From an uncultured Leucobacter sp. (GTDB lineage Bacteria > Actinomycetota > Actinomycetes > Actinomycetales > Microbacteriaceae), in the NCBI GenBank assembly GCA_937967375.1, contig CALCJF010000069.1:1-18893 (forward strand): DNA of 18,893 bases. The letters are read 5' to 3'. Positions 12,888 through 18,893 of the stretch are shown here, one piece after another (positions within the stretch are counted from its first letter, which is position 1; each line of letters opens with the position of its first letter). The notes below the pieces were generated by a model, which was not told the DNA's origin, made no database searches, and worked only from the letters and a program-made list of their open reading frames with translations. A program made the translations under genes and the position numbers.

Positions 12888-13130
12888 ATGACGATCGTGC
12901 TGCTCCTGCTCCTGCTCATGCCGTGGAGCCCAGTTTGGTGCGGTATCGGCATCACCATCGCACTCGTCGGAGTGCTCGCAATGCTCGCCGTTCGTGCGAG
13001 CCGCATCGGGCGGGCGGCTCGGCTGCGAATCGATGCGGTTCTTCTCGCCATCGTGTGGCTGGTTCCGCTTGCGATCTTTATCTTCGTGCTGCTGGCTTCG
13101 GCGGCTTCGATCTGGGGCCGCGCAAGCTGA
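12888..13130 (+). CDS. Small hydrophobic membrane protein, unknown
   Basis: This frame of 80 residues starts MTIVLLLLLLMPW and has membrane stretches at about 3-12, 17-35 and 49-72, joined by a basic loop (RASRIGRAARLR) and ending in AASIWGRAS. Codon use is typical of the region (many CTC, ATC and GTG), and the opposite frame shows the His/Asp/Arg-rich translation expected of an antisense shadow. The frame stays open upstream, but the hydrophobic part begins at this ATG. There is no clear SD, so the start is uncertain. It is divergent from the DUF6328 gene and convergent with the SDR gene. I do not recognise the family. Confidence 0.5.
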   Translation: MTIVLLLLLLMPWSPVWCGIGITIALVGVLAMLAVRASRIGRAARLRIDAVLLAIVWLVPLAIFIFVLLASAASIWGRAS

Positions 13131-13179
13131 GCGTTTGGCACAGACGAGGCGTAGGAGGTTTCTCGACCCAGGATCAAGT

Positions 13180-14061
13180 TCATGGGTGCCTGCCACCCGT
13201 CACGGGCAGCACCGCACCCGAAACGTACGAGGCCTCTTCTGAGGCGAGATAGACGTAGGCTCCGGCGAGCTCTGCCGGTTGCCCGGGTCTGCCGAGCGGA
13301 GTGTTCTCGCCGAAGTGCCGCTGCTTCTCGTCCCATCCGGTCGCGGGAATCAGCGGCGTCCAGATCGGACCGGGTGCGACTGCGTTCACCCGCACCCCGC
13401 GTTCTGCCTGCTCTTCGGCAAGGGCGCGCGTAAACGCCACAAGCGCGGCCTTCGTCATCGCGTAGTCGAGCAGGTCTGGCCCCGGGTCGAACGATTGAAT
13501 CGACGCGGTCACGATGACCGACGCCCCGGGTTCGAGGTGGGGCGCGGCTTCGCGCATCAGAATCAGCGGGGCGACGAGGTTGGTTTCGAATACTTCGAGG
13601 ATCTGCGCGCGCTCGATGTCGGCGTCGCGTTCGCGGCGATGCTGCACTCCGGCGTTCAGCACGAGCACGTCGAGGCCGCCGAGGTCGTTCACGGTACGGC
13701 GCACGAGGTCGACGCAGACGACTTCTTCGCGCAGGTTGCCTGGCAACAGCAGGCAGCGCCGGCCAGCCTCATTCACAAGCCGTTCGGTCTCAGCAGCGTC
13801 GCGCTGCTCGGCCGGGAGGTATGAGATCGCGACATCGGCGCCCTCGCGCGCGAATGCGAGCGCGACCGCTCTGCCGATGCCTGAGTCGCCGCCCGTGATC
13901 AGTGCACGCTGGCCTTGCAACCGCCCGCTCCCGAGATAACTATCTTCGCCGTGATCGGGGCGCGGATGCATCTGCGGGGTGAGTCCGGGCTGTTCTGCCT
14001 GGTGCTGTTCGGGCAGCGGAGGCCGCGGGTACTTAGTCCTCGGATCCTCGTTCGGCGACAT
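13180..14061 (-). CDS. SDR family oxidoreductase, general-stress (YdaD/GS39-like) type
   Basis: This short-chain dehydrogenase has 293 residues, including the N-terminal extension rich in Pro and Gln (PPLPEQHQAEQPGLTPQM) that marks the Bacillus GS39/YdaD-like group. The cofactor motif is TGGDSGIG (56-63), then NAG (136-138) and Asn161. The catalytic triad is Ser187, Tyr200 and Lys204 (DYAMTK), followed by PGPIWTPLIPA and the closing YVSGAVLPVTGG. The usual Asp after the third strand is Asn here (LPGN, 107-109). The ATG at 14059-14061 has SD AGGAGG, which contains the stop of the upstream DUF7218-like gene; a longer in-frame extension has no coding character. The substrate is unknown; relatives are induced by stress. 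Confidence 0.88.
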   Translation of the reverse strand: MSPNEDPRTKYPRPPLPEQHQAEQPGLTPQMHPRPDHGEDSYLGSGRLQGQRALITGGDSGIGRAVALAFAREGADVAISYLPAEQRDAAETERLVNEAGRRCLLLPGNLREEVVCVDLVRRTVNDLGGLDVLVLNAGVQHRRERDADIERAQILEVFETNLVAPLILMREAAPHLEPGASVIVTASIQSFDPGPDLLDYAMTKAALVAFTRALAEEQAERGVRVNAVAPGPIWTPLIPATGWDEKQRHFGENTPLGRPGQPAELAGAYVYLASEEASYVSGAVLPVTGGRHP

Positions 14062-14071
14062 CTCCAGCCTC

Positions 14072-14329
14072 CTAGTGATTTCTGATCTTGTCGATGAGCT
14101 CGCTCTTGCGCAGCTTCGAGTACCCGCTGAGTCCCAGCTCCTTCGCGCGCTGTCGGAGCTCGTCGACCGTGCGATCCTCGTAGTCTTCAGCTTCACCGCC
14201 GCGTTCGCCGACCTTCGACCGACCCTCTTTTGCTGCGGCGTTCGAGATGCGCGCGGCCTTCTCCTTCGATGCACCCCCATCGCGCAGCTTCTCGTAGAGC
14301 TCTTCGTCTTTCAGATGTGGATCAGGCAT
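14072..14329 (-). CDS. Small Rho-N/SAP-like protein (DUF7218 type)
   Basis: This 85-residue basic and acidic protein has two parts. The N-terminal half reads KDEELYEKLRDGGASKEKAARISNA and resembles KfrB/ChaB-like or plasmid-stress helices found in actinobacterial small proteins. The C-terminal half (about 52-84) is a Rho N-terminal/SAP-like helix-extended loop-helix (TVDELRQRAKELGLSGYSKL, then RKSELIDKIR), a fold that often binds nucleic acid. I know this arrangement under the name DUF7218. The ATG at 14327-14329 has SD GAGGAG 6-7 nt upstream. Its TAG stop forms part of the SD of the SDR gene 10 nt downstream, so the two are coupled. A role in DNA protection under stress is a guess from fold and company. 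Confidence 0.8.
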   Translation of the reverse strand: MPDPHLKDEELYEKLRDGGASKEKAARISNAAAKEGRSKVGERGGEAEDYEDRTVDELRQRAKELGLSGYSKLRKSELIDKIRNH

Positions 14330-14375
14330 GATCGCTCCTCTTCTCCGGTAGTTCCTTGGCGGGCTCAGCGCACCG

Positions 14376-15929
14376 TCAACTGAATCCCATTTCGGTTGGC
14401 GGCTCTGTTGGTGGTTCGTCACCGGAGGGCTGACCGGTCTCCGCACCCATCGGGGTGAGACCGTGCACGGCTGGCCCTTCGAGCAGCGCGCCGTCGGCAG
14501 CGAATCGCGAGCCGTGCAGCGGGCAATCCCACGATCGCTCAGCGGCGTTCCAGTTCACGATGCCGCCGAGGTGCGTACACACGCCGGAGTTGCGGTGCAC
14601 GAGGCCGTTCACTTTGCAGACGGCCACGGGATCGATTCCGTCGCGCGCGACGTACCCTTCGCCCTCTTCAGGCTCTCGCTCAGCGTCGACCGAGCTGAGT
14701 TCTGCGGCGGCCCAGTCAGAGATCAGCCTTCCGGCGGTCACAGCGTTCGAGCGTATCGCCTCGCCTATCCCAGCAATGCTCTCGCAGTGTGCGCGCAGCA
14801 CGCGAGCCCACTCCATGTGCCCGCCCAGCATTTCACTGGTGATTGCCAGCGCCGCGGCCACCGCGTTGGTCATGCCCCACTTGTTGTACCCGGTCGCGGC
14901 GAAGATCTTGCCGCCGCCGCCCGGCATAGCACCGGCAAACGGAACCCGGGAGTGCGTCCGATAATCCTGCGCCGCCCAGAGGGTCAGGCGTCGAGGATCA
15001 GCGAATCGTTCGGCGACCCAGCTGTCGATCTTCTTGAGCTCGGTGCGGGTGTCACTGCCGCGCTTCGCGCGCACCGAGCCCCCTCCCACCACGAGCAGCT
15101 CTGAGCCGTCTGCGCCCTCCGCCGTTCTCAGTGATCGATGCGGCGCATCGATGGAGACGTACATTCCGGTGGGCGTCGGCTCGCCGATTTTGTATGCTGC
15201 GACGAACGAGCGCGAAGCACTCGATTTCGCGAAGAACATTCCCCGATCGAGAATCGGTGTACCCGTTGCGAGCACGCACATGCCGGTGTCGATCTCGCCC
15301 TGCGATGTAACGATTCGCAGTCCGTTCGCCACCTGCTCGACGTCGAACACTCGGCAGGCCTCAACGAGAATCCCGCCGCGTTCGCGCAGCTCGGCTGCGA
15401 ATCGGGCGAGCGCCGCCATCGGCTGCAGCTGGGCCTGCTGTTCGAGACGCAGCGCGCCCGCACAGCCAAAAGGAAGACCGGGGTCTGCGGTGTGCTCGAC
15501 CGGAACGCCAACGCTCTGCGCCGCCTCGAGTTCGCGCTGCAACGCTTCGAGCTGATCCTCGCCCTCGGTATAGGTAAACGCGGCGCGGCGCTCGAACACC
15601 TCGCCGCGAGACTCGAGTTCGCGAATCATCCAGGCTTGCCCCTCGCGGTTCGCCTCGGCGTATGCCGCAAGCACCTCGTCGCCTGCGCGTTTTCGCAGCT
15701 CACTGAACACGGTTCCCTGCAAAAGGCTCAGCTTGCCCGTGGTGTTCCCGGTCGTGACCGCTCCAGCCCGTCGCGCCTCGATCACTGCCACCCGTAGGCC
15801 CGCGCGGGCGAGCAACACCGCAGTCACCATTCCAGTGAGCCCGGCACCGACCACCACGGCGTCGCGCCGCGCCGTTTCGAAATCGTCTGAAGCGATCACC
15901 GGCGCGGTCAGTTGCCAAAGAGAAATCAT
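14376..15929 (-). CDS. FAD-dependent oxidoreductase with C-terminal Rieske domain
   Basis: The 517 residues join a DAO-type FAD domain to a Rieske [2Fe-2S] domain. The dinucleotide motif is VVVGAGLTG (25-33), with Glu51 at the end of the second strand, and TTGNTTGKLSLLQG follows. GGGKIFAATGYNKWGMTNA is the second FAD-contact region. Iron ligands are CTH (Cys451, His453) and CPLH (Cys469, His472), with GSRFAADG after them; the tail is Pro/Glu-rich. The family occurs in Actinobacteria and Bacillus, but its substrate is unknown; the Rieske cluster would pass electrons to or from the flavin. The ATG at 15927-15929 is preferred because the FAD fold starts soon after. It lacks an SD, and TAGAGT (15942-15937, minus strand) lies 7 nt upstream, consistent with a leaderless message. 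An upstream in-frame GTG (15977) would add 16 residues. Confidence 0.9.
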   Translation of the reverse strand: MISLWQLTAPVIASDDFETARRDAVVVGAGLTGMVTAVLLARAGLRVAVIEARRAGAVTTGNTTGKLSLLQGTVFSELRKRAGDEVLAAYAEANREGQAWMIRELESRGEVFERRAAFTYTEGEDQLEALQRELEAAQSVGVPVEHTADPGLPFGCAGALRLEQQAQLQPMAALARFAAELRERGGILVEACRVFDVEQVANGLRIVTSQGEIDTGMCVLATGTPILDRGMFFAKSSASRSFVAAYKIGEPTPTGMYVSIDAPHRSLRTAEGADGSELLVVGGGSVRAKRGSDTRTELKKIDSWVAERFADPRRLTLWAAQDYRTHSRVPFAGAMPGGGGKIFAATGYNKWGMTNAVAAALAITSEMLGGHMEWARVLRAHCESIAGIGEAIRSNAVTAGRLISDWAAAELSSVDAEREPEEGEGYVARDGIDPVAVCKVNGLVHRNSGVCTHLGGIVNWNAAERSWDCPLHGSRFAADGALLEGPAVHGLTPMGAETGQPSGDEPPTEPPTEMGFS

Positions 15930-15970
15930 GGCTGTGACTCTATGCACCTCCGCATGCTCATACGACCCCG

Positions 15971-15999
15971 TTGACACGGTGCGACATGGTGTCTACGGT
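15971..15999 (+). promoter_or_regulatory. Sigma-70-type promoter of the glsB-like operon
   Basis: TTGACA (15971-15976) matches the -35 consensus exactly. After exactly 17 bp comes TACGGT (15994-15999), which fits the actinobacterial TANNNT -10. A start near 16006 would give a leader of about 139 nt before the ATG at 16145. That leader contains a 7-bp hairpin (AGTTTCG 16095-16101 with CGAAACT 16114-16120), ending about 10 nt before the SD. Confidence 0.65.
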
Positions 16000-16144
16000 G
16001 ACGTCACTCGCCCGCAGCGAACGGCGCAGCTCGTGTCTTTACCGTACCCGCACAAGCGCGCGCAAGCCCCTCGCGCAACCCCCTGGCAGTAAATAGTTTC
16101 GATGCAAGCCGAGCGAAACTCGCTGGCTGAAAGGAGATGGAATC

Positions 16145-16414
16145 ATGGGGTTCCTTGCATTTCTTTTACTCGGTCTGATCGCTGGCGCGATTGCGAAAGC
16201 TATCCTTCCCGGACGCCAGGGCGGAGGCTGGATTGCAACGCTTCTCCTCGGAGTCGTCGGGGCGATGCTTGGCGGGTGGCTCGGCTCCATGCTCTTCGGC
16301 GCCGACATGAACGCATTCTGGTCGCTCGAATCGTGGCTGCTCGCGATCGGCGGTTCGATCATTGTGCTGCTGATCTATGGCCTCATCGTCGGCGGCCGTC
16401 GCCGGGAGGTGTAG
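16145..16414 (+). CDS. GlsB/YeaQ/YmgE family stress-response membrane protein
   Basis: This 89-residue Gly-rich integral membrane protein has three segments (about 3-20, 29-51 and 62-83). It has the family pattern LGLIAGAIAKAILPGRQGGG, GVVGAMLGGWLG and IVLLIYGLIVGGRRR, known in databases as transglycosylase-associated protein or GlsB/YeaQ/YmgE. Members are induced by general, osmotic or acid stress in several bacteria; the molecular role is not settled, and transglycosylase activity is not implied. The ATG has a strong SD (AAGGAGA, 16131-16137) 7 nt upstream. The promoter at 15971-15999 is the evident driver, and the next gene follows after 4 bp, its SD overlapping this gene's end. Confidence 0.92.
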   Translation: MGFLAFLLLGLIAGAIAKAILPGRQGGGWIATLLLGVVGAMLGGWLGSMLFGADMNAFWSLESWLLAIGGSIIVLLIYGLIVGGRRREV

Positions 16415-16418
16415 CACG

Positions 16419-16784
16419 ATGCAGTCTCAGCATGAACGCGAGTCACACGAACCGGGCGCCTCGCATCACGATGACGCACAGCGCACCGACCGTTCACCAA
16501 TGGAACAGGGCGAGGAGCGCACCGAGACGGTGCAGACACAGCACGGGCCAACCGGGAACGGCGCAAAGGAAGACGTCGTGACCGACCCTGCGTTAGACGA
16601 CCGACTCGGCTCAGATTGGTCCGACGAGGGCGGTGCAACGACGACTGGCCCCGCAACCGACACCCCGGGTGGGCAAGGAGCGGCTCGCGGCGACGACCCG
16701 AAGCGCCCCGCCTCATCGCATCACGAGGGCAGGCAGTCAGAGGCAGACGCTGCAGCTGACGACGCCCCCGCGAACCTCGAATAG
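16419..16784 (+). CDS. Hydrophilic acidic protein of unknown function, probably disordered
   Basis: The 121 residues are rich in Asp, Glu, Gly, Thr, His and Gln and poor in hydrophobic residues. No membrane segment, signal peptide or known motif is visible. Short stretches such as VTDPALDDRLGSDWSDEGGATTTGPATD recall small actinobacterial stress or hydrophilin-like proteins. The ATG at 16419 has SD GGGAGGTG (16404-16411), which lies across the stop of the glsB-like gene, so the two form an operon and are probably coupled. The low-complexity composition would suit a desiccation or osmotic-stress role, but that is inference. From 16785 to 16903 I see only a (GT)6 run (16876-16887) and a weak 6-bp hairpin (16884-16903) between convergent genes. 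Confidence 0.72.
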   Translation: MQSQHERESHEPGASHHDDAQRTDRSPMEQGEERTETVQTQHGPTGNGAKEDVVTDPALDDRLGSDWSDEGGATTTGPATDTPGGQGAARGDDPKRPASSHHEGRQSEADAAADDAPANLE

Positions 16785-16903
16785 GCCAGGTTGCGGGCGG
16801 CGTATTCGCAGCCCCACCGCGCTGGCACCGTCTGCCACGGAGCGCATCTCGCGTCTTCAGGCAGGCGGTGCTTTCGTGTGTGTGTGTCGACCGAGAGCGA
16901 CAC

Positions 16904-17725
16904 CTACTGCTCGTCGCGCATCAGAATCACCGAGCGTGGCACTTTGCCGTTCATTGCTTTGAGCAGTGCAAGCACGCTTTGCTCGCTGACGCTCTGATAG
17001 CGTCTGGGCCGACGTCTGGAGTACTGTGCTCGCACGCGAGCGAGAATTCTCGGGTGTTCGACGGCCGCGAGCACCCGAGGGTCAACATATGACGACCGTG
17101 TGACCGCCGGGGTGTTTCCAAGACGCTCGGCTGCCGTCTTTACAGCGGCGCTCAAGGCGCGACTTCGCGCGGTGGCCGTCCGCATCTCTCGAGGATCGAG
17201 TTCGAGCAGTGCCGATCCCACGTAGAGGGTGCCGCCCCAGGTGCGAAAGTCCTTCGCGGTGAACTCTTCGCCCATATACCGCTTCACGTATGCGTTGACG
17301 TCCCGGCTGGTGAGATCGTGCAGCACGCCGTCTTCATCGAAGAAGCGAAAGACGTCGGGCCCCGGCAGCTCAAGCAGTTGGCCAAGCAGCCTCGCGAGGC
17401 GCGGATCGCGAAGTCTTCGGCGATGGCGCTTGCCGCTCTTGCCGATGAAGTCGAACTCCACGATGCTCGGGGTCGTCTGCAGATGCTGGTGCGTCAGCGT
17501 TGTGACCCCGTAGCTGCCGTTCTTTTTCGCGTACCGAGGGTTGCCGACGCGAAACAGTTGCAAATCGATAAGCCTGACTGCGCAGGCAGTCACCCGCTCA
17601 CTGCCCAATTGTTTGCGCCGCAGATCTTTATCAACCCGCGCGCGAAGTCGAGGCAGGGCAGTACCGAAGCGCGGCACACGATCAAACTTGCGTTCATCGC
17701 GGCCGCGCTTCTGGAGCTCCCCCAC
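16904..17725 (-). CDS. DNA topoisomerase IB lacking the N-terminal domain
   Basis: This is the catalytic part of a poxvirus-like bacterial type IB topoisomerase, which nicks and reseals one DNA strand through a 3'-phosphotyrosine. All five expected active-site residues are present: Arg59 (FRVG), Lys96 (IGKSGK), Arg161 (KDFRTW), Asn204 (LGNTP) and Tyr213 (SSYVDP). The frame has only 273 residues against about 320-350 for the family. It begins at ELQKRGRDERKFDR, so some 70 residues with the DNA-clamping region (usually ending IPPAW...GHIQA...YH) are missing. The nearest start is GTG 17723-17725, preceded by TAA-CGA, the end of the acidic gene in the same frame; the SD is poor. I looked in the other upstream frames and found no remnant. 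It may be a pseudogene or a functional C-terminal form. Confidence 0.8.
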   Translation of the reverse strand: MGELQKRGRDERKFDRVPRFGTALPRLRARVDKDLRRKQLGSERVTACAVRLIDLQLFRVGNPRYAKKNGSYGVTTLTHQHLQTTPSIVEFDFIGKSGKRHRRRLRDPRLARLLGQLLELPGPDVFRFFDEDGVLHDLTSRDVNAYVKRYMGEEFTAKDFRTWGGTLYVGSALLELDPREMRTATARSRALSAAVKTAAERLGNTPAVTRSSYVDPRVLAAVEHPRILARVRAQYSRRRPRRYQSVSEQSVLALLKAMNGKVPRSVILMRDEQ

Positions 17726-17728
17726 TCG

Positions 17729-17971
17729 TTATTCCGCTCGGTCTTCGTGTCCCATCGCGGCGATCTCAGGGTCTTCGTGCCCTCGCCTCGCGGGCGACGA
17801 CGAGACGTCTTCACCGAGCGCATCCAACGCACTGCGGGGGTCATCGCTCGGCGTCTCGATCTGCTGCTCTTCGTCGGGAGTGACAGCAGGTTCGCGGTCA
17901 TCACGATGTTGCGTCACGACAAGCTCTTCCTCCTCGTCTTTCTCCTCGTTCTGTTCCCAGATCTGCGACAT
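17729..17971 (-). CDS. Small acidic protein, unknown
   Basis: This 80-residue protein begins MSQIWEQNEEKDEEEELVV and is dominated by Glu, Asp and Arg (PDEEQQIETPSDDPRSALDAL), with no hydrophobic core; it is probably disordered. The ATG at 17969-17971 has a good SD (AGGAGAG, 6-7 nt upstream), which supports it as a real gene. It ends in TAA only 3 bp before the GTG of the truncated topoisomerase and in the same frame, so readthrough of one stop codon would fuse the two. The upstream SRPBCC gene ends 45 bp before it. I do not recognise a family. Confidence 0.62.
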   Translation of the reverse strand: MSQIWEQNEEKDEEEELVVTQHRDDREPAVTPDEEQQIETPSDDPRSALDALGEDVSSSPARRGHEDPEIAAMGHEDRAE

Positions 17972-18016
17972 CGCTCTCTCCTCGCGTTGATGTGGTGGCT
18001 CGGTGACTTCAGATGA

Positions 18017-18490
18017 TCACATGGTCGTCGGAGCCGAGGATTCTTCAACGGTGCCGCGCCACGATCCGGTCGCGAAGCCGTTGCTTTCGAGCAGCCGAGC
18101 GAACTCCTTGAGGTCGGCCGCAACCCGTGCGTCGTCTACCTGGAACGCCGCCCCAATGTTCTCCAGAAATCCTTCCGGATCCCACTCAAGCTGCAGCCTC
18201 ACCCGCGTCAGGTTCTCACCGAGGTGGTGAAACGTGACGACGCCGGCGTGCTGCGGCCCCCTGATGCTTCGCCACGCCACGCGCTCGCCGGGTTTCTGCT
18301 CGACGATCTCGGCGCGAAAGTCGCGCTCGACCCCGCCGACGTGCACTCGCCAATAGGTGTGAGTGTCGTCGATCTGGCGCACCTCGTCGACCCCCGACAT
18401 GAACTTCGGAAAGTCCTCAAACTGAGTCCACTGGTCATAGACCGTCTGAACGGGCAGGTGAACGTCGATTTCGCTTGTTACTGTGTGCAT
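18017..18490 (-). CDS. SRPBCC family protein (polyketide cyclase/dehydrase-like)
   Basis: This 157-residue START/Bet v1-like protein has the opening pattern EIDVHLPVQTVYDQWTQFEDFPKFM, a central VEEVRQIDD-like strand region (VDEVRQIDDTHTYW), VAWRS and the C-terminal long helix ending in FARLLES. Such proteins bind lipids or other hydrophobic ligands in the cytoplasm and are common in actinobacterial stress clusters; the ligand is unknown. Two starts compete. ATG at 18488-18490 (GGAAGTGGAG upstream) is chosen, while the GTG at 18497-18499 would add three residues. It is followed by the acidic gene and the topoisomerase on the same strand. A tail rich in Ser, Thr and Pro (EESSAPTTM) is unusual but harmless. 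Confidence 0.85.
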   Translation of the reverse strand: MHTVTSEIDVHLPVQTVYDQWTQFEDFPKFMSGVDEVRQIDDTHTYWRVHVGGVERDFRAEIVEQKPGERVAWRSIRGPQHAGVVTFHHLGENLTRVRLQLEWDPEGFLENIGAAFQVDDARVAADLKEFARLLESNGFATGSWRGTVEESSAPTTM

Positions 18491-18528
18491 CTTCTCCACT
18501 TCCTTCTCTCATCTCCTGCGTGCTTCCG

Positions 18529-18557
18529 AGCCTAGAGAGCAAGATGCTGACCGTCAG
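18529..18557 (-). promoter_or_regulatory. Possible promoter of the SRPBCC to topoisomerase run
   Basis: On the minus strand TAGGCT (18534-18529) fits TANNNT, with CTGACG (18557-18552) as a partial -35 and a 17-bp spacer. The -35 overlaps the short palindrome GCTGAC-C-GTCAGC (18546-18558), which could be an operator. It lies between the BrkB-like gene and the SRPBCC gene. Confidence 0.35.
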
Positions 18558-18599
18558 CGGGGTTGACGCAGACCCTGTTTGACAGCTAGACCCCTGAGG

Positions 18600-18893
18600 T
18601 CAGCCGAGGGCCTTCTGCTCGTCTCGTTGCGCCTCGCGCAGGACACGTTTCGCAGCAGCGACGCGATCTTCTGCTCGTCGTCGACGCAGTTGCGCAAGAG
18701 TGGAAGCTCCAAAGCGCTCGCGTACGCGGTCGTGCGCCTCGGCCGCTCCGACGATGATCATGCTGCAGGCAAACAGGATCACCTGCGACGAGAGATTCAC
18801 CCAGAGCAGCAAAGCGACGAGCGCCGCGAACGAAGCCAGCAGTGGGTTTGAAGAGGCGCCTCGAACAAACAGCCCCGAAAGCACTTGCAGCAC
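18600..18893 (-). CDS. YihY/virulence factor BrkB family membrane protein, C-terminal part
   Basis: The last 97 codons of a longer gene are visible; the frame is open to the window edge, and the GTG at 18891-18893 is not a true start. The segment SNPLLASFAALVALLLWVNLSSQVILFACSMIIVGA holds the last one or two membrane helices and the family's LLWVNLSSQVILF signature (LLLWxxxSSxxxLxGA in the wider family). A basic and acidic cytoplasmic helix of about 45 residues (RVRERFGASTLAQLRRRRAED) follows. BrkB-like proteins have six or so membrane segments, and their transport role is unsettled. The gene leads the minus-strand run containing SRPBCC and the topoisomerase, about 110 bp upstream of the SRPBCC start. 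Confidence 0.85.
   Translation of the reverse strand: MLQVLSGLFVRGASSNPLLASFAALVALLLWVNLSSQVILFACSMIIVGAAEAHDRVRERFGASTLAQLRRRRAEDRVAAAKRVLREAQRDEQKALG

Noticed and set aside
12396..13130. A 244-residue plus-strand protein including the small membrane protein
   Set aside because: The first two thirds are antisense to the DUF6328 gene and hydrophilic; only the part from 12888 looks coding.
14062..14280. Longer N terminus for the SDR gene (366 residues)
   Set aside because: The extension is antisense-like Arg/Ser sequence overlapping the DUF7218-like gene in another frame, while the ATG at 14061 has an ideal SD.
16876..16887. (GT)6 run as a phase-variable repeat
   Set aside because: It lies between the ends of convergent genes, outside coding and promoter sequence, so slippage would have no clear effect.
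17726..18016. Frameshifted N-terminal part of the topoisomerase
   Set aside because: I read the upstream frames for the expected IPPAW, GHIQA and YH motifs and found none, so a simple frameshift does not explain the missing domain.

Overview
The window comes from a high-GC actinobacterium, most likely a member of the Microbacteriaceae (Micrococcales). Pointers are a fused E2-E1 2-oxoglutarate dehydrogenase (Kgd type), a tandem pair of small proteins of a family I associate with Microbacteriaceae (DUF7882), a DUF6328 protein, TANNNT -10 boxes and several GTG/TTG starts. The genus cannot be fixed from the sequence; Leucobacter-like is a guess. No tRNA, rRNA, CRISPR array, transposase or phage gene is visible.

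Layout. (1) 2-820: 3' part of metX (homoserine O-acetyltransferase). (2) 915-2223: a single accessory gene on the minus strand (AbiEi-like winged helix plus DUF559-like nuclease), bracketed by two copies of an unusual 85-bp palindromic element built from four 15-bp units. (3) 2287-4810, minus strand: two paralogous CNNM/CorC-type membrane proteins with CBS domains, coupled by an ATGA overlap. They are preceded by an unannotated 27-codon proline-containing leader ORF that ends in the same kind of ATGA overlap, and the Shine-Dalgarno (SD) sequence of the first gene is locked in a hairpin. This resembles leader-peptide control of Mg2+ transport genes and is the best candidate here for an undescribed regulatory system. 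(4) 5034-11592, plus strand, central and nitrogen metabolism: kgd, agmatine deiminase, a strong terminator, an operator-like palindrome pair, a 19-codon leader ORF and a 2-oxoglutarate-semialdehyde dehydrogenase, then a perfect 21-bp hairpin. (5) 11668-13130: two DUF7882 paralogues, a convergent DUF6328 membrane protein and a small membrane protein. (6) 13180-18893: a run that looks like a stress-protection cluster. It holds an SDR of the general-stress type, a DUF7218/Rho-N protein, a FAD/Rieske oxidoreductase, a GlsB/YeaQ membrane protein, two unrelated small acidic proteins, a type IB topoisomerase lacking its N-terminal region, an SRPBCC protein and the end of a YihY/BrkB membrane protein.

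How the parts may work together. Kgd consumes 2-oxoglutarate, and the aldehyde dehydrogenase can supply it from 2-oxoglutarate semialdehyde; this link is an inference, since a terminator separates the two. The CNNM pair probably moves or senses Mg2+ or a related divalent ion. Genes of group 6 are in two minus-strand runs (oxidoreductase to DUF7218 to SDR; BrkB to SRPBCC to acidic protein to topoisomerase) around one plus-strand pair with a near-consensus sigma-70 promoter at 15971-15999. Most other long open frames, including minus-strand frames of several hundred codons opposite kgd, aguA and the aldehyde dehydrogenase gene, are shadows caused by high GC.
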